From Sphingomonas sp. BK235 (lineage in GTDB: Bacteria > Pseudomonadota > Alphaproteobacteria > Sphingomonadales > Sphingomonadaceae): a DNA stretch of 64,000 bases. Under the pieces are notes generated by a model. The model was given only the letters and a program-made list of their open reading frames with translations. It searched no databases and was not told the DNA's origin. This document shows positions 37,155 to 47,458 of this stretch, piece after piece (positions within the stretch are counted from its first letter, which is position 1; every line of letters begins with the position of its first letter). The stretch is taken from positions 1 through 64,000 of the forward strand of contig NZ_SLXN01000005.1 in NCBI RefSeq assembly GCF_004345855.1. Reading direction: 5' to 3'. The position numbers were made by a program, and so were the translations under genes.

Positions 37155-37332
37155 GGCGGGTGCTCCTGCGAGCACGAGACCTTTGCACCATTCCCCCGTC
37201 ATCCCGGCCTGGCGCCGGGATCCATCTCTCCGCGAGAGCAACGCCGACGGCTCTCGCGGCACCATGGATCCCGGGTCGAGCCCGGGATGACGGGGGCAAG
37301 CCGCTTCCGCGACAATGAACCTTTTGCGTCCG
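37155..37332 (-). repeat. 96-bp dispersed repeat, copy C, with extended flank
   Basis: The core at 37197-37292 is 96 bp and, read on the minus strand, matches copy B, including the outer stretch that reads AAGGTTCATTGTCGCGGAAG (about 37301-37323). A partial GTGCTCCTGCG unit of the 77-bp family sits next to it at 37159-37170. The whole gap 37131-37431 between the GH43 gene and the kinase gene is made of these repeats; no gene is seen. Confidence 0.75.
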
Positions 37333-37431
37333 GCATCCACCGTGCCGCAGACCAACCGCACGTCGTTCTCGCGAAGGCCGGAGCACGTCCGGGACGACGG
37401 GAGAGGAAGAGCACCGCGCCGCCCCGGCGGA

Positions 37432-38743
37432 TCAGCCGAGCGGCCCCGCGATGCGGATCGTCGTGCCCACGTCGACGGTGGAGACGACGTCGACCTGCGC
37501 GTCATGCGCCACCACCACCTGGCGGACGAGATGGAGGCCCACCCCGGTGCCGCTCTCCTTGGTGGTGAAGAAGGGCAGGAACATGTCGCGCGCCACCGCC
37601 GCGGGCATGCCGCAGCCATTGTCCTCCACCTCGATCATCGCGCCGTCGCGCGTCGCCGCGATGCGCAGCACGACGCGGCGGCGGTCGGGGCGGTCGCTCG
37701 CCTGCGCGGCGTTGCGCAGCAGGTTGATCACCGCCTGGCCGAGCAGATCGGGATCGGCGTCGAGCAGGAGCCCCGCCTCGACCTCGCACGCCAGTCGATG
37801 GTCGAGCCAGTCGGCCGCGAACAGCCGCGCCAGCTCCTGCGCGAAGGCGGCGGCGGCGAAGCGGCGCCGCCGCGGCTGCATCGGCCGCGCCACCTCGCGA
37901 TAGCTGTCGACGAACCGCCGCGTCGCCTCGGCGCGGCGCGCGAGCGTCAGCACCGCCAGCCGCGCCTCGTCGAGCTCGACCGGATCCTCCCCCAGCAGCA
38001 CCGTCGCGGTGCCGGCGAGCGAAACGATCGGGGTCAGCGAGTTGAGGATCTCATGCGTCAGCACGCGCACGATCGCGGCCTGCGCCGCCACCTCCACCGC
38101 GTCGAGCGTCTGCTGGATCGGCTCCACCGTCACCGCGCCGACCGTCACCCCCAGCCGCGCGAGGCTGGCGCGGCGCACCAGAGCGCGCTGCGTCGCGCCG
38201 TGCAGCGTCAGCCGCACGATCTGCTGCCGCTGCGCGCCGCCCGCGGTGTCGGCGAGGATCGCGCCGAGCTCGGCACCGAAGGGCGCGAAGCGCGCCGCGT
38301 CGCCCTCGGTCGCGCCCCCGAACAGCGCGCGCGCGGCCTTGTTGCCCAGCCGCACCTGCCCGCCCTCGATCAGCAGCAGCGCGATCGGCACGTCGTCGAG
38401 CAGCGCCTCGAGGAAGCGCAGCTCGGCCATGTCGTGCGCGCGCCCCTGCTGGAGCGTGCGCATCACCGTGTCGAGCGCGGCGCCGAGCCGCGCGGTGCTG
38501 CCGCCGCGCGCGCGCGGCATCCGCGCGGTGGCGTCGCCGAGCCGGATCTCCTCGACGAAGCGCGCCAGCGCGATCTGGGTGCGGTGGACGTGGCGCAGCA
38601 GCCCGGCGAGGCCCAGCGCGACGCCGCCCGCCGCGACCAGCAGCGTCGCCGCGCCGCCGCCATGCGCCAGCCCCCACGCCCCCGCCGCGATCGCGGCCGC
38701 CAGCAGCGCGGTCCAGCCCAGCGCGATCGCGGTGAAGCGCGCG

Positions 38744-38754
<11 letters not shown>
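37432..38754 (-). CDS. Membrane sensor histidine kinase, NtrY-like
   Basis: The product is 440 residues. Two N-terminal membrane helices (TAIALGWTALLAAAIAAGAWG and GAATLLVAAGGVALGLAGLL, given as parts) leave almost no periplasmic loop. A PAS-like region with FLEALLDDVPIALLLIEGGQV follows, then the phosphorylated His in VLTHEILNSLTPI. The ATPase motifs are NLLRNAAQAS, EVEDNGCGMP and FFTTKESGTGVGLHLV. It should phosphorylate the NtrC-type regulator encoded just upstream, whose stop overlaps this start by 11 bases. The small sensor part suggests it senses the membrane itself or a partner such as the neighbouring exporter. Confidence 0.9.
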
Positions 38755-40126
<1,372 letters not shown>

Positions 40127-40148
40127 AAGGCCGTTCTCGTACAATGGC

Positions 40149-40164
40149 TGTCCGGGATCGGACA
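40149..40164. promoter_or_regulatory. Regulator-site palindrome 1
   Basis: TGTCCG-GGAT-CGGACA has perfect 6-base arms. It lies between the two facing sigma-54-like promoters and next to the NtrC-type gene. Two related sites are at 40421 and 40441. Confidence 0.65.
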
Positions 40165-40180
40165 AACAAAAGCCGTGCCA
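40165..40180 (-). promoter_or_regulatory. Sigma-54-like promoter for the regulator-kinase pair
   Basis: On the minus strand TGGCACGGCTTTTGTT matches the -24/-12 consensus TGGCACRNNNNTTGCW except for one base in the -12 element. It is 39 bases upstream of ATG 40126 and directly beside palindrome 1, implying self-activation of the two-component system. Confidence 0.6.
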
Positions 40181-40207
40181 GTCGCCGCGCGGCGCGGGCG
40201 CGCGCGC

Positions 40208-40223
40208 TGGCACGGAAGCTGCA
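40208..40223 (+). promoter_or_regulatory. Sigma-54-like promoter for the exporter operon
   Basis: TGGCACGGAAGCTGCA fits TGGCACRNNNNTTGCW with one change in the -12 element (CTGCA). Transcription would start near 40235, just before the small membrane-protein gene and the HlyD-ATPase-FtsX genes. Confidence 0.65.
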
Positions 40224-40262
40224 ACGCGGCCGGCGATGACACGGACAGCGGATCGGCGGGAC

Positions 40263-40487
40263 ATGGTTCAAGGGCGGAGAAGGGGAGCGGCACTGGTCGC
40301 GGCGGTGCTGCTGGCGCTGCTGCTGTTCGACGGCCTGCGCTGGCGCGCGGCGACGGGCGGGTGGCAGGTGCGGCTCGAGACGAGCACGTTCCGCCTCTCG
40401 ATCAGCACGGGGGCGCCGACTGTCCGCGATCGGTCACTCCTGTCCGATATCGGACAGTCGCTGGTGCGGCGGGCGGCGGCGCGGTGA
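40263..40487 (+). CDS. Small single-helix membrane protein at the head of the exporter operon
   Basis: The product is 74 residues: MVQGRRRGAALVAAVLLALLLFDGL, one membrane helix with a basic start, then a polar tail. ATG 40263 is preferred over ATG 40236, which would lie almost on the predicted transcription start. Its stop overlaps the HlyD-type GTG start (GTGA), which supports real translation. Two of the regulator palindromes lie inside its 3' end, so part of the coding sequence doubles as a control region. The family is unknown, and it could instead be a chance frame over a leader. Confidence 0.5.
   Translation: MVQGRRRGAALVAAVLLALLLFDGLRWRAATGGWQVRLETSTFRLSISTGAPTVRDRSLLSDIGQSLVRRAAAR
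40421..40456. promoter_or_regulatory. Tandem regulator-site palindromes 2 and 3
   Basis: TGTCCGCGATCGGTCA (40421-40436) and the perfect palindrome TGTCCGATATCGGACA (40441-40456) are exactly 20 bases apart, two helical turns. They share the motif with 40149 and lie about 200 bases downstream of the plus-strand sigma-54-like promoter, a distance compatible with enhancer action. Confidence 0.65.
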
Positions 40488-41815
40488 CGGTGCGGCTGCA
40501 ACGCCCCGTCGCGGTCGGCCCCGCGCTGCCCGAGCGCCCCGTCACCGGCGGCGCGATGGACCGCGTGGTCGCGCGGCGCGGGCCGCCGCGCTGGACCTAT
40601 GCCGCCGCGGCGGCGCTGGTGGCGGTGCTGCTGGCGGCGGCGTTCTGGCGCTATGCGCCGCGCGGCGACACCCAGTCGATCGCGCGCGACCGGCTGACGA
40701 TCGCGCGCGTCGGCAACGGCACGTTCGACGATTTCATCCCGCTGCGCGCGCGCGTCACCCCGCTGCTGACGGTGTTCCTCGACGCCATCGAGGGCGGGCG
40801 GGTCGAGAAGATCCTGGTCGAGGACGGCGTGACGCTCGCCGCGGGCCAGCCGATCGTCGAGCTCTCCAACGCCGAGCTGCAGCTCTCCACGCTCGCGCGC
40901 CAGACCGAGGTGGAGCAGCAGATCAACAACATGCGCAGCCAGGAGCTGGCGCTGTCGCAGACGCGGCTCACCAACGAGCGCGCGCTGCTGGAGGCGCGGC
41001 TGGGATTGCAGCGCGCGCGCCGCCAATATGAGCGCGAGGCGCCGCTCGCCGCCAAGGGCTTCGTCGCGGGGCGCGTCTTCGCCGACACCGGCGACCAGTT
41101 CGATTACGAGAAGCAGCGTTACGCCGCGGTGAGCCGCAGCCAGTCGACCGACGAGCGGTTGCAGACCAGCCAGCTCGCGCAGCAGCGCGCCTCGATCGCG
41201 TCGATGCAGGCGGGGCTCGACATCGCGCGCGCCAATCTCGCCGCGCTGAAGCTGCGCGCGCCGGTGGCGGGCAAATTGTCGGGCTTCGACCTCCAGGTCG
41301 GCCAGAGCCTCGCGCGCGGCGAGCGGCTCGGCCAGATCGACAGCCCGGGGCGCAACAAGCTGATCGCGGGCGTCGACGAATTCTATCTCGGCCGCGTCGC
41401 GCTGGACCAGCGCGCGCGCGTCGAGGTGACGGGGCGCAGCTATGCCGCGCGCGTCTCCAAGATCTACCCGCAGGTGAAGGACGGCCAGTTCCAGGTCGAC
41501 CTCCAGTTCGTCGGCGACGAACCCGCGGGGATCCAGCGCGGCCAGACGCTCCAGGCCAAGGTGACGCTGGGCGATCCCACGCCCGCACGGCTGATCCCCA
41601 ACGGCGCCTTCTACGCCGAGAGCGGCGGGCGCTTCGTCTTCGTCGTCGACCCCGACGGGCGCGGCGCGACCAAGCGCGCGGTGCGGCTCGGCCGCCGCAA
41701 CGCCGCCGTGGTCGAGGTGCTCGAGGGGCTCGATCCCGGCGAGCGCGTCATCACCTCCCCCTACACCGGGTTCGCCGACAAGGATCGGCTCGACCTCTCC
41801 GCGCGAAAGGAATGA
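40484..41815 (+). CDS. HlyD-type periplasmic adaptor (efflux subunit)
   Basis: The product is 443 residues. One N-terminal membrane helix (WTYAAAAALVAVLLAAAFW) is followed by a lipoyl-like half (GGRVEKILVEDGVTLAAGQPIVELSN), a long alpha-hairpin rich in Gln/Ala (about 130-250), the second lipoyl half LRAPVAGKLSGFDLQVGQSL, and beta-barrel and membrane-proximal domains. It links the inner-membrane ABC transporter to an outer-membrane channel, as MacA does. GTG 40484 is chosen because it overlaps the previous stop. Its own stop overlaps an ATG of the ATPase gene. Confidence 0.88.
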   Translation: MTVRLQRPVAVGPALPERPVTGGAMDRVVARRGPPRWTYAAAAALVAVLLAAAFWRYAPRGDTQSIARDRLTIARVGNGTFDDFIPLRARVTPLLTVFLDAIEGGRVEKILVEDGVTLAAGQPIVELSNAELQLSTLARQTEVEQQINNMRSQELALSQTRLTNERALLEARLGLQRARRQYEREAPLAAKGFVAGRVFADTGDQFDYEKQRYAAVSRSQSTDERLQTSQLAQQRASIASMQAGLDIARANLAALKLRAPVAGKLSGFDLQVGQSLARGERLGQIDSPGRNKLIAGVDEFYLGRVALDQRARVEVTGRSYAARVSKIYPQVKDGQFQVDLQFVGDEPAGIQRGQTLQAKVTLGDPTPARLIPNGAFYAESGGRFVFVVDPDGRGATKRAVRLGRRNAAVVEVLEGLDPGERVITSPYTGFADKDRLDLSARKE

Positions 41816-41817
41816 CC

Positions 41818-42498
41818 ATGTTGCAGATGCGCCAGCTCTCCCGCGTCTACCAGGCCGACATGATCGAGACGACCGCGCTCGACGCGATCGACCTCGACGT
41901 CGCGGCGGGCGAGTTCGTCGCGATCATGGGCCCGTCCGGCTGCGGCAAGTCCACCCTGCTCAACCTGATCGGGATGCTCGACCGGCCCAGCGGCGGCTCC
42001 TATCTGTTCGACGGGCAGGAGGTGGCGGGGCTCGGCGAGGCCGCGCTGGCGGCGGTGCGCAAGGCCAATCTCGGCTTCATCTTCCAGAGCTTCAACCTGA
42101 TCGACGAGCTCACCGTGCGCGAGAATGTCGAGCTGGCGCTGCTGTACCACGACGTTCCCGCGAGCGAGCGGCGCCGCCGCGCCGAGCAGGTGATGGACCG
42201 CGTCGGCATCGCGCATCGCGCGCGGCACCGCCCGAGCCAGCTCTCGGGCGGGCAGCAGCAGCGCGTCGCGGTGGCGCGCGCGCTGGTGGCCGAGCCCAAG
42301 CTGATCCTCGCCGACGAGCCGACCGGCAATCTCGACACCAGCCACGGCGAGGAGGTGATGCGGATGCTCCAGTCGCTCAACGCGCAGGGGGCGACGATCG
42401 TGATGGTCACCCACTCGCCCGCGCACGCCGATTATGCCGGCCGCGTCGTCAACATGCTCGACGGCCGCATCCTCCAGCAGCGCCGCCGCGCCGCCTGA
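41818..42498 (+). CDS. ABC transporter ATPase, MacB/LolD type
   Basis: The product is 226 residues with Walker A GPSGCGKST, Q-loop FIFQSFNLIDELTVREN, signature LSGGQQQRVAVARAL and Walker B LILADEPTGNLD, plus switch His VTHSP. It powers the FtsX-like permease encoded next. ATG 41818 has AAAGG 7 bases upstream; ATG 41812 is also in frame but lies directly on the ribosome site. Its stop lies in a 14-bp tandem repeat. Confidence 0.93.
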   Translation: MLQMRQLSRVYQADMIETTALDAIDLDVAAGEFVAIMGPSGCGKSTLLNLIGMLDRPSGGSYLFDGQEVAGLGEAALAAVRKANLGFIFQSFNLIDELTVRENVELALLYHDVPASERRRRAEQVMDRVGIAHRARHRPSQLSGGQQQRVAVARALVAEPKLILADEPTGNLDTSHGEEVMRMLQSLNAQGATIVMVTHSPAHADYAGRVVNMLDGRILQQRRRAA

Positions 42499-42544
42499 TC
42501 CCCACCATCTGATCCCGACCATCTGACCCCGACCATCTGACCGG
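42495..42544. repeat. 14-bp tandem repeat between ATPase and permease genes
   Basis: Three full units CTGATCCC(C/G)ACCAT / CTGACCCCGACCAT and a partial fourth span the gap. The first unit contains the ATPase stop codon and the last runs into the permease ribosome site. Unit number could alter the spacing between the two genes. Confidence 0.75.
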
Positions 42545-42554
42545 AGCCCGTCGC

Positions 42555-45065
42555 ATGTGGCGCAACTACATCCTCGTCGGCCTGCGCGCGCTGGCCAAGA
42601 GCCGCGCCTATGCGGTCATCAACATCGCCGGCCTCGCGCTGGGGCTGGCGGCCTGTCTGATGATCCTGCTCTACGTCCGCTACGAGACGAGCTACGACGC
42701 CTGGATGGAGGAGGGTGACCGCGCCTTCCAGTTCCAGACCTATTATCAGGCGACCGACGACGGCAGCGAGGAGATGAAGCTCCAGGTCAGCTCGATCGTC
42801 GCCGGGCGCGCGCTCGCCAAGGATTACCCCGACCAGATCGAGCGGCTGGTGTGGGTGCGCAGCTTCTCGCCGATCGTGATCCAGGACGGCGAGGCCGCCG
42901 AGCTGGAGGATCTGCGCATGGCGGACGGCAATCTGTTCGAGATCATGAAGGTGCCGTTCGTGCGCGGCAGCGCCGCCACCGCGCTGCCCGACGGCCATTC
43001 GATCGCGCTGAGCGAGAGCGAGGCGCGCCGCCGCTTCGGCGCGGCCGACCCGATCGGGCGCACGCTGACGATCGTCGACAACACCGGGCCGGTGGATTAC
43101 CGTGTCACCGCGGTGTTCCGCGACTGGCCGCGCCATTCCAGCTTCACCGCCAGGGCGGTCGCGCGCTTCGACCTGGAGGCGCAGTTCGCCGACCGGCGCG
43201 AGCAGCTGGCGCTGTGGGACAATCAGCAGGGCTGGAACTTCGTGCGGCTGCGCTCGCCCGCCGATGCCGCGCTGATCCAGGCGCGGATGCCCGCCTGGGA
43301 GAAGCGCAACATCCCCGACAACCGTAGCGACGGCGAGCGCAGCAACCCGGGCGATTACACCGACTTCCGCCTGACCCCGCTGCGTGACGTCCATCTCGGC
43401 GAGGCGCAGCGCGCCTCGGCCACGCCCGGCAACGACCGCGTGACGGTCGCGACCTTCGGCGTGATCGCGCTGCTGATCCTGGGGATGGCCTGCGTCAACT
43501 TCACCAACATGGCCACCGCGCGCGCCTCGCAGCGCGCGCGCGAGGTGGCGCTGCGCAAGGTGCTGGGCGCCAGCCGCGCGCAGCTGATCGTCCAGTTCCT
43601 CGGCGAGGCGGTGATGGTGACCGCGATCGCGATGCTGCTCGCGCTCGCGCTGGTGGAGCTGCTGCTGCCGACCTTCAACGCCTTCCTCCACGCCGACATG
43701 GTGCTGCCCTATGTCGGTCCGGGCGGGGTGCTGCCGATGGTGGTCGCGCTGACGCTCGGGGTGGGGGTGCTCGCGGGGGTGTATCCGGCCTTCTACCTCG
43801 CGCGGTTCGAGCCCGCCCGCATCCTCAAGGCCAACACTTCCGCCGCCGACGCGCACGGGTCGGGGCGGCTGCGCGGCGCGCTGGTGATCGGCCAGTTCGC
43901 AGTGTCGATCGGGCTGATCGTCTGCACCGCGGTGATCTACGGCCAGACCGTCTACGCGCGCACCGTCGACGCGGGCTATCAGCGCGACGGGCTGCTCCAG
44001 GTCGGCAATCTCGGCTTTCGCGGCGTCGACGGGCGCGACCAGCAGGTCACCGAGCAGGTGCGGCGCCTGCCCGGCGTGATCGCGGCGGCGCGCACCCAGA
44101 TCGCGGTGGCGCCGCAGAACAACACGTCGGTGTCGGTCTATCGCGCCGGGCGCAGCGACGGCGGCGTCACGCTGGGCCGCTACGCGGTGGAGGTCGGCTT
44201 CTTCCGCGCGATGGGGATGAAGCTGGCGGCGGGGCGCGACTTCTCCGAGGCGATCGGGCGCGACGACGCCACCACGCCGCCGCGGCTCGACCAGGCCGCG
44301 GAGCGCGCCTTCGTCGCGCGCGGCGCCAACGTCGTCGTCACGCGCGAGGCGGCGCGGCGGCTCGGCTTCGCCACCCCCGCCGCCGCGATCGGCCAGCAGC
44401 TCCGCGCCGGCCTGTCGCTGCCCGGCTACGGGCTGGTGCCGGTGACGATCGTGGGCGTGGTGGAGGACGCGCGCTTCCGCTCGCTCCGCGACCCGCTCCA
44501 GCCGATCGTCTATGTGATGCAGCGCAATGACTTCAGCCAATTGATCGTGCGCTTCACCGGCGACCCCGCGGCGGCGCGCGAGGCGGTGGAGCAGGTATGG
44601 CAGCGCAACGTGCCGCAGGTGCCGTTCGCTGGCCGCTTCGGCGACGACATCGTCCGCGAGCTCTACGCGCGCGAGGAGGCGCGCGGCCGGTTGTTCGCGG
44701 GCTTCGCGCTGCTGGCGGTGGTGATCGGCTGCCTCGGGCTGTTCGGGCTCGCCGCCTTCACCGCGGACCGGCGCACCAAGGAGATCGGGATCCGCAAGGT
44801 GCTGGGCGCGCGCACGATCGATATCGTGCGGCTGCTGGTGTGGCAGTTCAGCCGGCCGGTGCTGATCGCCAATTTGATCGCCTGGCCGATCGCCTGGTGG
44901 ATGATGCGCGACTGGCTCAACGGCTTCGACCAGCGCATCGCGCTCACCCCGCTGCCCTTCCTGCTCGGCGGCGGGCTGGCGCTGGTGATCGCGGTGCTGA
45001 CCGTCGGCGGCCATGCGCTGCGCGTCGCGCGGACCAGCCCGGTGCGCGCGCTGCGCTACGAATGA
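42555..45065 (+). CDS. FtsX/MacB-type ABC permease
   Basis: The product is 836 residues. It starts MWRNYILVGLRALAKSRAYAVINIAGLALGLAACLMILLY in the family manner (first helix LGLAACLMILLYVRY). A periplasmic MacB-like domain follows, then a three-helix FtsX unit (about 295-420; FTNMATARASQRAREVALRKVLG region), a second periplasmic domain and a second FtsX unit at the C-terminus (RTKEIGIRKVLGA). This double-FtsX form acts as the mechanical unit that drives efflux or lipid removal through the adaptor. The likely cargo is a lipid, peptide or antibiotic and cannot be read from the sequence. GGAG lies 9 bases upstream. Confidence 0.9.
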   Translation: MWRNYILVGLRALAKSRAYAVINIAGLALGLAACLMILLYVRYETSYDAWMEEGDRAFQFQTYYQATDDGSEEMKLQVSSIVAGRALAKDYPDQIERLVWVRSFSPIVIQDGEAAELEDLRMADGNLFEIMKVPFVRGSAATALPDGHSIALSESEARRRFGAADPIGRTLTIVDNTGPVDYRVTAVFRDWPRHSSFTARAVARFDLEAQFADRREQLALWDNQQGWNFVRLRSPADAALIQARMPAWEKRNIPDNRSDGERSNPGDYTDFRLTPLRDVHLGEAQRASATPGNDRVTVATFGVIALLILGMACVNFTNMATARASQRAREVALRKVLGASRAQLIVQFLGEAVMVTAIAMLLALALVELLLPTFNAFLHADMVLPYVGPGGVLPMVVALTLGVGVLAGVYPAFYLARFEPARILKANTSAADAHGSGRLRGALVIGQFAVSIGLIVCTAVIYGQTVYARTVDAGYQRDGLLQVGNLGFRGVDGRDQQVTEQVRRLPGVIAAARTQIAVAPQNNTSVSVYRAGRSDGGVTLGRYAVEVGFFRAMGMKLAAGRDFSEAIGRDDATTPPRLDQAAERAFVARGANVVVTREAARRLGFATPAAAIGQQLRAGLSLPGYGLVPVTIVGVVEDARFRSLRDPLQPIVYVMQRNDFSQLIVRFTGDPAAAREAVEQVWQRNVPQVPFAGRFGDDIVRELYAREEARGRLFAGFALLAVVIGCLGLFGLAAFTADRRTKEIGIRKVLGARTIDIVRLLVWQFSRPVLIANLIAWPIAWWMMRDWLNGFDQRIALTPLPFLLGGGLALVIAVLTVGGHALRVARTSPVRALRYE

Positions 45066-45591
45066 GCGCGGCGCCGCGGGCTCAGGCGGGCGACGATGGC
45101 GTATGTGGCAGATCGCGCCGGCGGCTATAGTCTGATCCACCTCGATTGAACCGTGCTCCGGCGAACGCCGGAGCCCAGGACCGCGGGCGTGACCCTCGTG
45201 GCGCTGGGCTCCTGCGTCCGCAGGAGCACTTCGCTGGTTCGAATCATCTGGACCACGCGCCAGCATGACCCACCGCGCCGGCCACGCCCCGTAACGGCGG
45301 CGCTGCGCGGACAAATCGGGCGCGAACCCGCGCGCGCGCCGATCGTTGGTGCCGCGCCTTCGGGAGCATCCGTGGTGATGATGGCCTCCAGACGTTCGAC
45401 CGCCCCGGCGGGTCGCGCCCCGCGCGCGCCCGGCCGCTCGGCGTGCGCGCGTCCACGGCCGCCCCGCCCGCGGGCGATGATGACAATGGTAACGCGATAG
45501 GGAGGGATCGGGGCGTCCGGCGGCGCGAAACCGCTGCCCGCCGCCGCCCCGCCCCAGTTAGGGTTGCACCCAGATAAAAGGAGGGACGTCC
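45066..45591. other. Gene-free gap with a repeat
   Basis: The gap between the permease and PEP-CTERM genes holds a 77-bp palindromic repeat at 45153-45229. From 45230 on, no coding frame or RNA structure is recognised. The last part should carry the promoter for the PEP-CTERM gene, but no clear -35/-10 pair is visible. Confidence 0.5.
45153..45229. repeat. 77-bp palindromic repeat, copy 2
   Basis: It has the same length and layout as 18055-18131: GTGCTCCGGCGAACGCCGG...CCCAG, a 25-base unrelated centre, then CTGGGCTCCTGCGTCCGC...GAGCAC. Paired changes in the first hairpin (CTGCG...CGCAG to CCGGCG...CGCCGG) keep base pairing, which argues for a folded RNA or DNA form. Confidence 0.78.
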
Positions 45592-46248
45592 ATGAAGAGG
45601 CTTGCTCTGCTCGTTCTCGCCACGCTCGCCGCGACGCCGGCGGCGGCGGCGAACATCGTCACCAATGCCGGGTTCGAGAACGGCGCCACCGGATGGTATG
45701 TCGATCCCACGCCGGGGTCGGGCGCGCTCATCACCGCCTTCGCCGGCGCGGGCCGCGCGAGCGACGGCTATGCGGTGTCGGGCTGCGTCGGCGCGGCCTG
45801 TACCGCGAGCTATGGCGGCGGCTTCTACATCGGACAGGCGCTGACCACGGTGGCGGGCTCCAGCTATGATCTCAGCCTCTGGGTCGCCGAGACCGCGGCG
45901 GGGACGAGCGGCTTCTCGGTCTACTGGAACGGCGCGCTCGTCGACCTGATCGCCGACCCCAACCACGACAGCGCGCGCTACGACCTCGACACCGACCGCT
46001 ACGTCACCAGCTATCGCCAGTTCACCTTCAAGAACCTGCTGGCGACCGGCGGCGCCACCGACCTGCGCATCCACGGGCGGCAGGACCAGGGCGGCATCCT
46101 GTTCGACGACGTGTCGGTCACCGCCGCGGGCGCGCCCGGCGCGGTGCCCGAGCCGGCGACCTGGGCGATGATGCTGATCGGCTTCGCGGGCATCGGCCAG
46201 GCGCTGCGGCGGCGTCGCACCGCGGTGGCGGCGCCGCGGCACGCCTGA
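45592..46248 (+). CDS. PEP-CTERM sorting-domain protein
   Basis: The product is 218 residues with a signal peptide (MKRLALLVLATLAATPAAAA). The mature part (NIVTNAGFENGATGWYVDP) resembles carbohydrate-binding beta-sandwich domains. The tail has VPEPATWAMMLIGFAGIG, a hydrophobic helix and an RRRR end, the PEP-CTERM signal handled by exosortase. Such proteins are exported and often linked to exopolysaccharide or biofilm. ATG 45592 follows AGGAGG. A second protein of this kind is encoded at 54796. Confidence 0.9.
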   Translation: MKRLALLVLATLAATPAAAANIVTNAGFENGATGWYVDPTPGSGALITAFAGAGRASDGYAVSGCVGAACTASYGGGFYIGQALTTVAGSSYDLSLWVAETAAGTSGFSVYWNGALVDLIADPNHDSARYDLDTDRYVTSYRQFTFKNLLATGGATDLRIHGRQDQGGILFDDVSVTAAGAPGAVPEPATWAMMLIGFAGIGQALRRRRTAVAAPRHA

Positions 46249-46300
46249 CGATCGGACCGACCGGCGCGCCAGGCGCGTCCTCTATGCGGGAGAGTGGATC

Positions 46301-47434
46301 ATGTGGAACGAGATGAGCGGCGGTCGCCGCACAAGTGGCGTCGCGCTGGCGCTGGGCGCGGCGCTCGCGGGCGCGTCGGTGAGCGCGAGCGCGGCGGCGC
46401 AGACCCCCTTCGAGGTCACGGTGGTGGCCGATTTCAGCGCGCCCTGGGCGATGGCGTTCCTGCCCGACGGGCGGATGCTGGTGACCGAGAAGGCGGGCCG
46501 GCTGCTGCTCGTCTCCGCCGACGGCAAGCAGCAGCAGACCATCGCCAATATCCCGGTGAGCTCGGCCGGGCAGGGCGGGTTGATGGACGTGGTCGTCGCG
46601 CCCGATTTCGCCACCACGCGCCGCGTCTATCTGAGCTATTCGGCCGAGGGCGAGGGCGGCAAGGGCGTGGTGCTGGCGCGCGGCACGCTGTCGAGCAGCG
46701 GCAGCGTGCCGCAACTGGCGGGGTTGCAGACCTTGTACCGCGCCGCCCCGTTGCTCGCGGGTGACGGGCATTTCTCGGGCCGGATCGCCTTCTCGCCCGA
46801 CGGCCGCTACCTGTTCTTCACCGCGGGCGAGCGGCAGCAGTTCACCCCGTCGCAGGACAAGCGCCAGTCGCTCGGCAAGGTGCTGCGGCTCACCCCCGAC
46901 GGGCGGCCGGCACCGGGCAACCCGCTCGCCGCGCAGGGCTTCCTGCCCGAGATCTGGAGCTACGGGCACCGCAACCTGCTCGGCATCGCGTTCGATCCGC
47001 AGGGCAATCTGTGGCAGAACGAGATGGGGCCGAAGGGCGGCGACGAGCTCAACCTCGTCCGCCCCGCGCGCAACTATGGCTGGCCCAACGCCTCCAACGG
47101 CTCGCATTACGACGGCCGCGACATCCCCGACCATCGCGCGGGCGACGGCTATGAGGCGCCCAAGGTGTGGTGGAACCCCTCGGTCTCGCCCGCGGGGCTG
47201 ATGATCTATACCGGCCGGCTGTTCCCGCAGTGGCGCGGCGACGCGTTCATGGGCGGGCTGTCGTCGCGCGCGCTGATCCGCGTCGACCTCAACGGCACCG
47301 CGGCGAGCAAGGGCGACCAATGGGCCATGAACGCGCGCATCCGCGACGTGGAGCAAGGCCCCGACGGCGCGATCTACCTGCTGGAGGACGGCAACACGCA
47401 GGGCCGGCTGCTCCGGCTGACCCCGCGCTCCTGA
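46301..47434 (+). CDS. Soluble PQQ-type aldose sugar dehydrogenase
   Basis: The product is 377 residues with a leader ending ASAAAQ, hence periplasmic. The six-bladed propeller shows LPDGRMLVTEKAGRL, QGGLMDVVVAPDF, DGHFSGRIAFSPDGRYLF (His and Arg of the PQQ pocket), IWSYGHRNLLGIAFD and NEMGPKGGDELNLV. These match the Asd/YliI group, which oxidises aldose sugars with PQQ and calcium. Start ATG 46301 has GGGAG 8 bases upstream. It converges on the phospholipase gene, with a duplicated 42-bp segment between. Confidence 0.9.
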   Translation: MWNEMSGGRRTSGVALALGAALAGASVSASAAAQTPFEVTVVADFSAPWAMAFLPDGRMLVTEKAGRLLLVSADGKQQQTIANIPVSSAGQGGLMDVVVAPDFATTRRVYLSYSAEGEGGKGVVLARGTLSSSGSVPQLAGLQTLYRAAPLLAGDGHFSGRIAFSPDGRYLFFTAGERQQFTPSQDKRQSLGKVLRLTPDGRPAPGNPLAAQGFLPEIWSYGHRNLLGIAFDPQGNLWQNEMGPKGGDELNLVRPARNYGWPNASNGSHYDGRDIPDHRAGDGYEAPKVWWNPSVSPAGLMIYTGRLFPQWRGDAFMGGLSSRALIRVDLNGTAASKGDQWAMNARIRDVEQGPDGAIYLLEDGNTQGRLLRLTPRS

Positions 47435-47458
47435 GCCGCCCCGCGCCCCGCGCGCTCC

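Noticed and set aside
42432..45314. A 960-codon minus-strand frame opposite the ABC permease
   Set aside because: Low-complexity His/Arg/Gln composition, no start signal, and a clear FtsX permease on the other strand.
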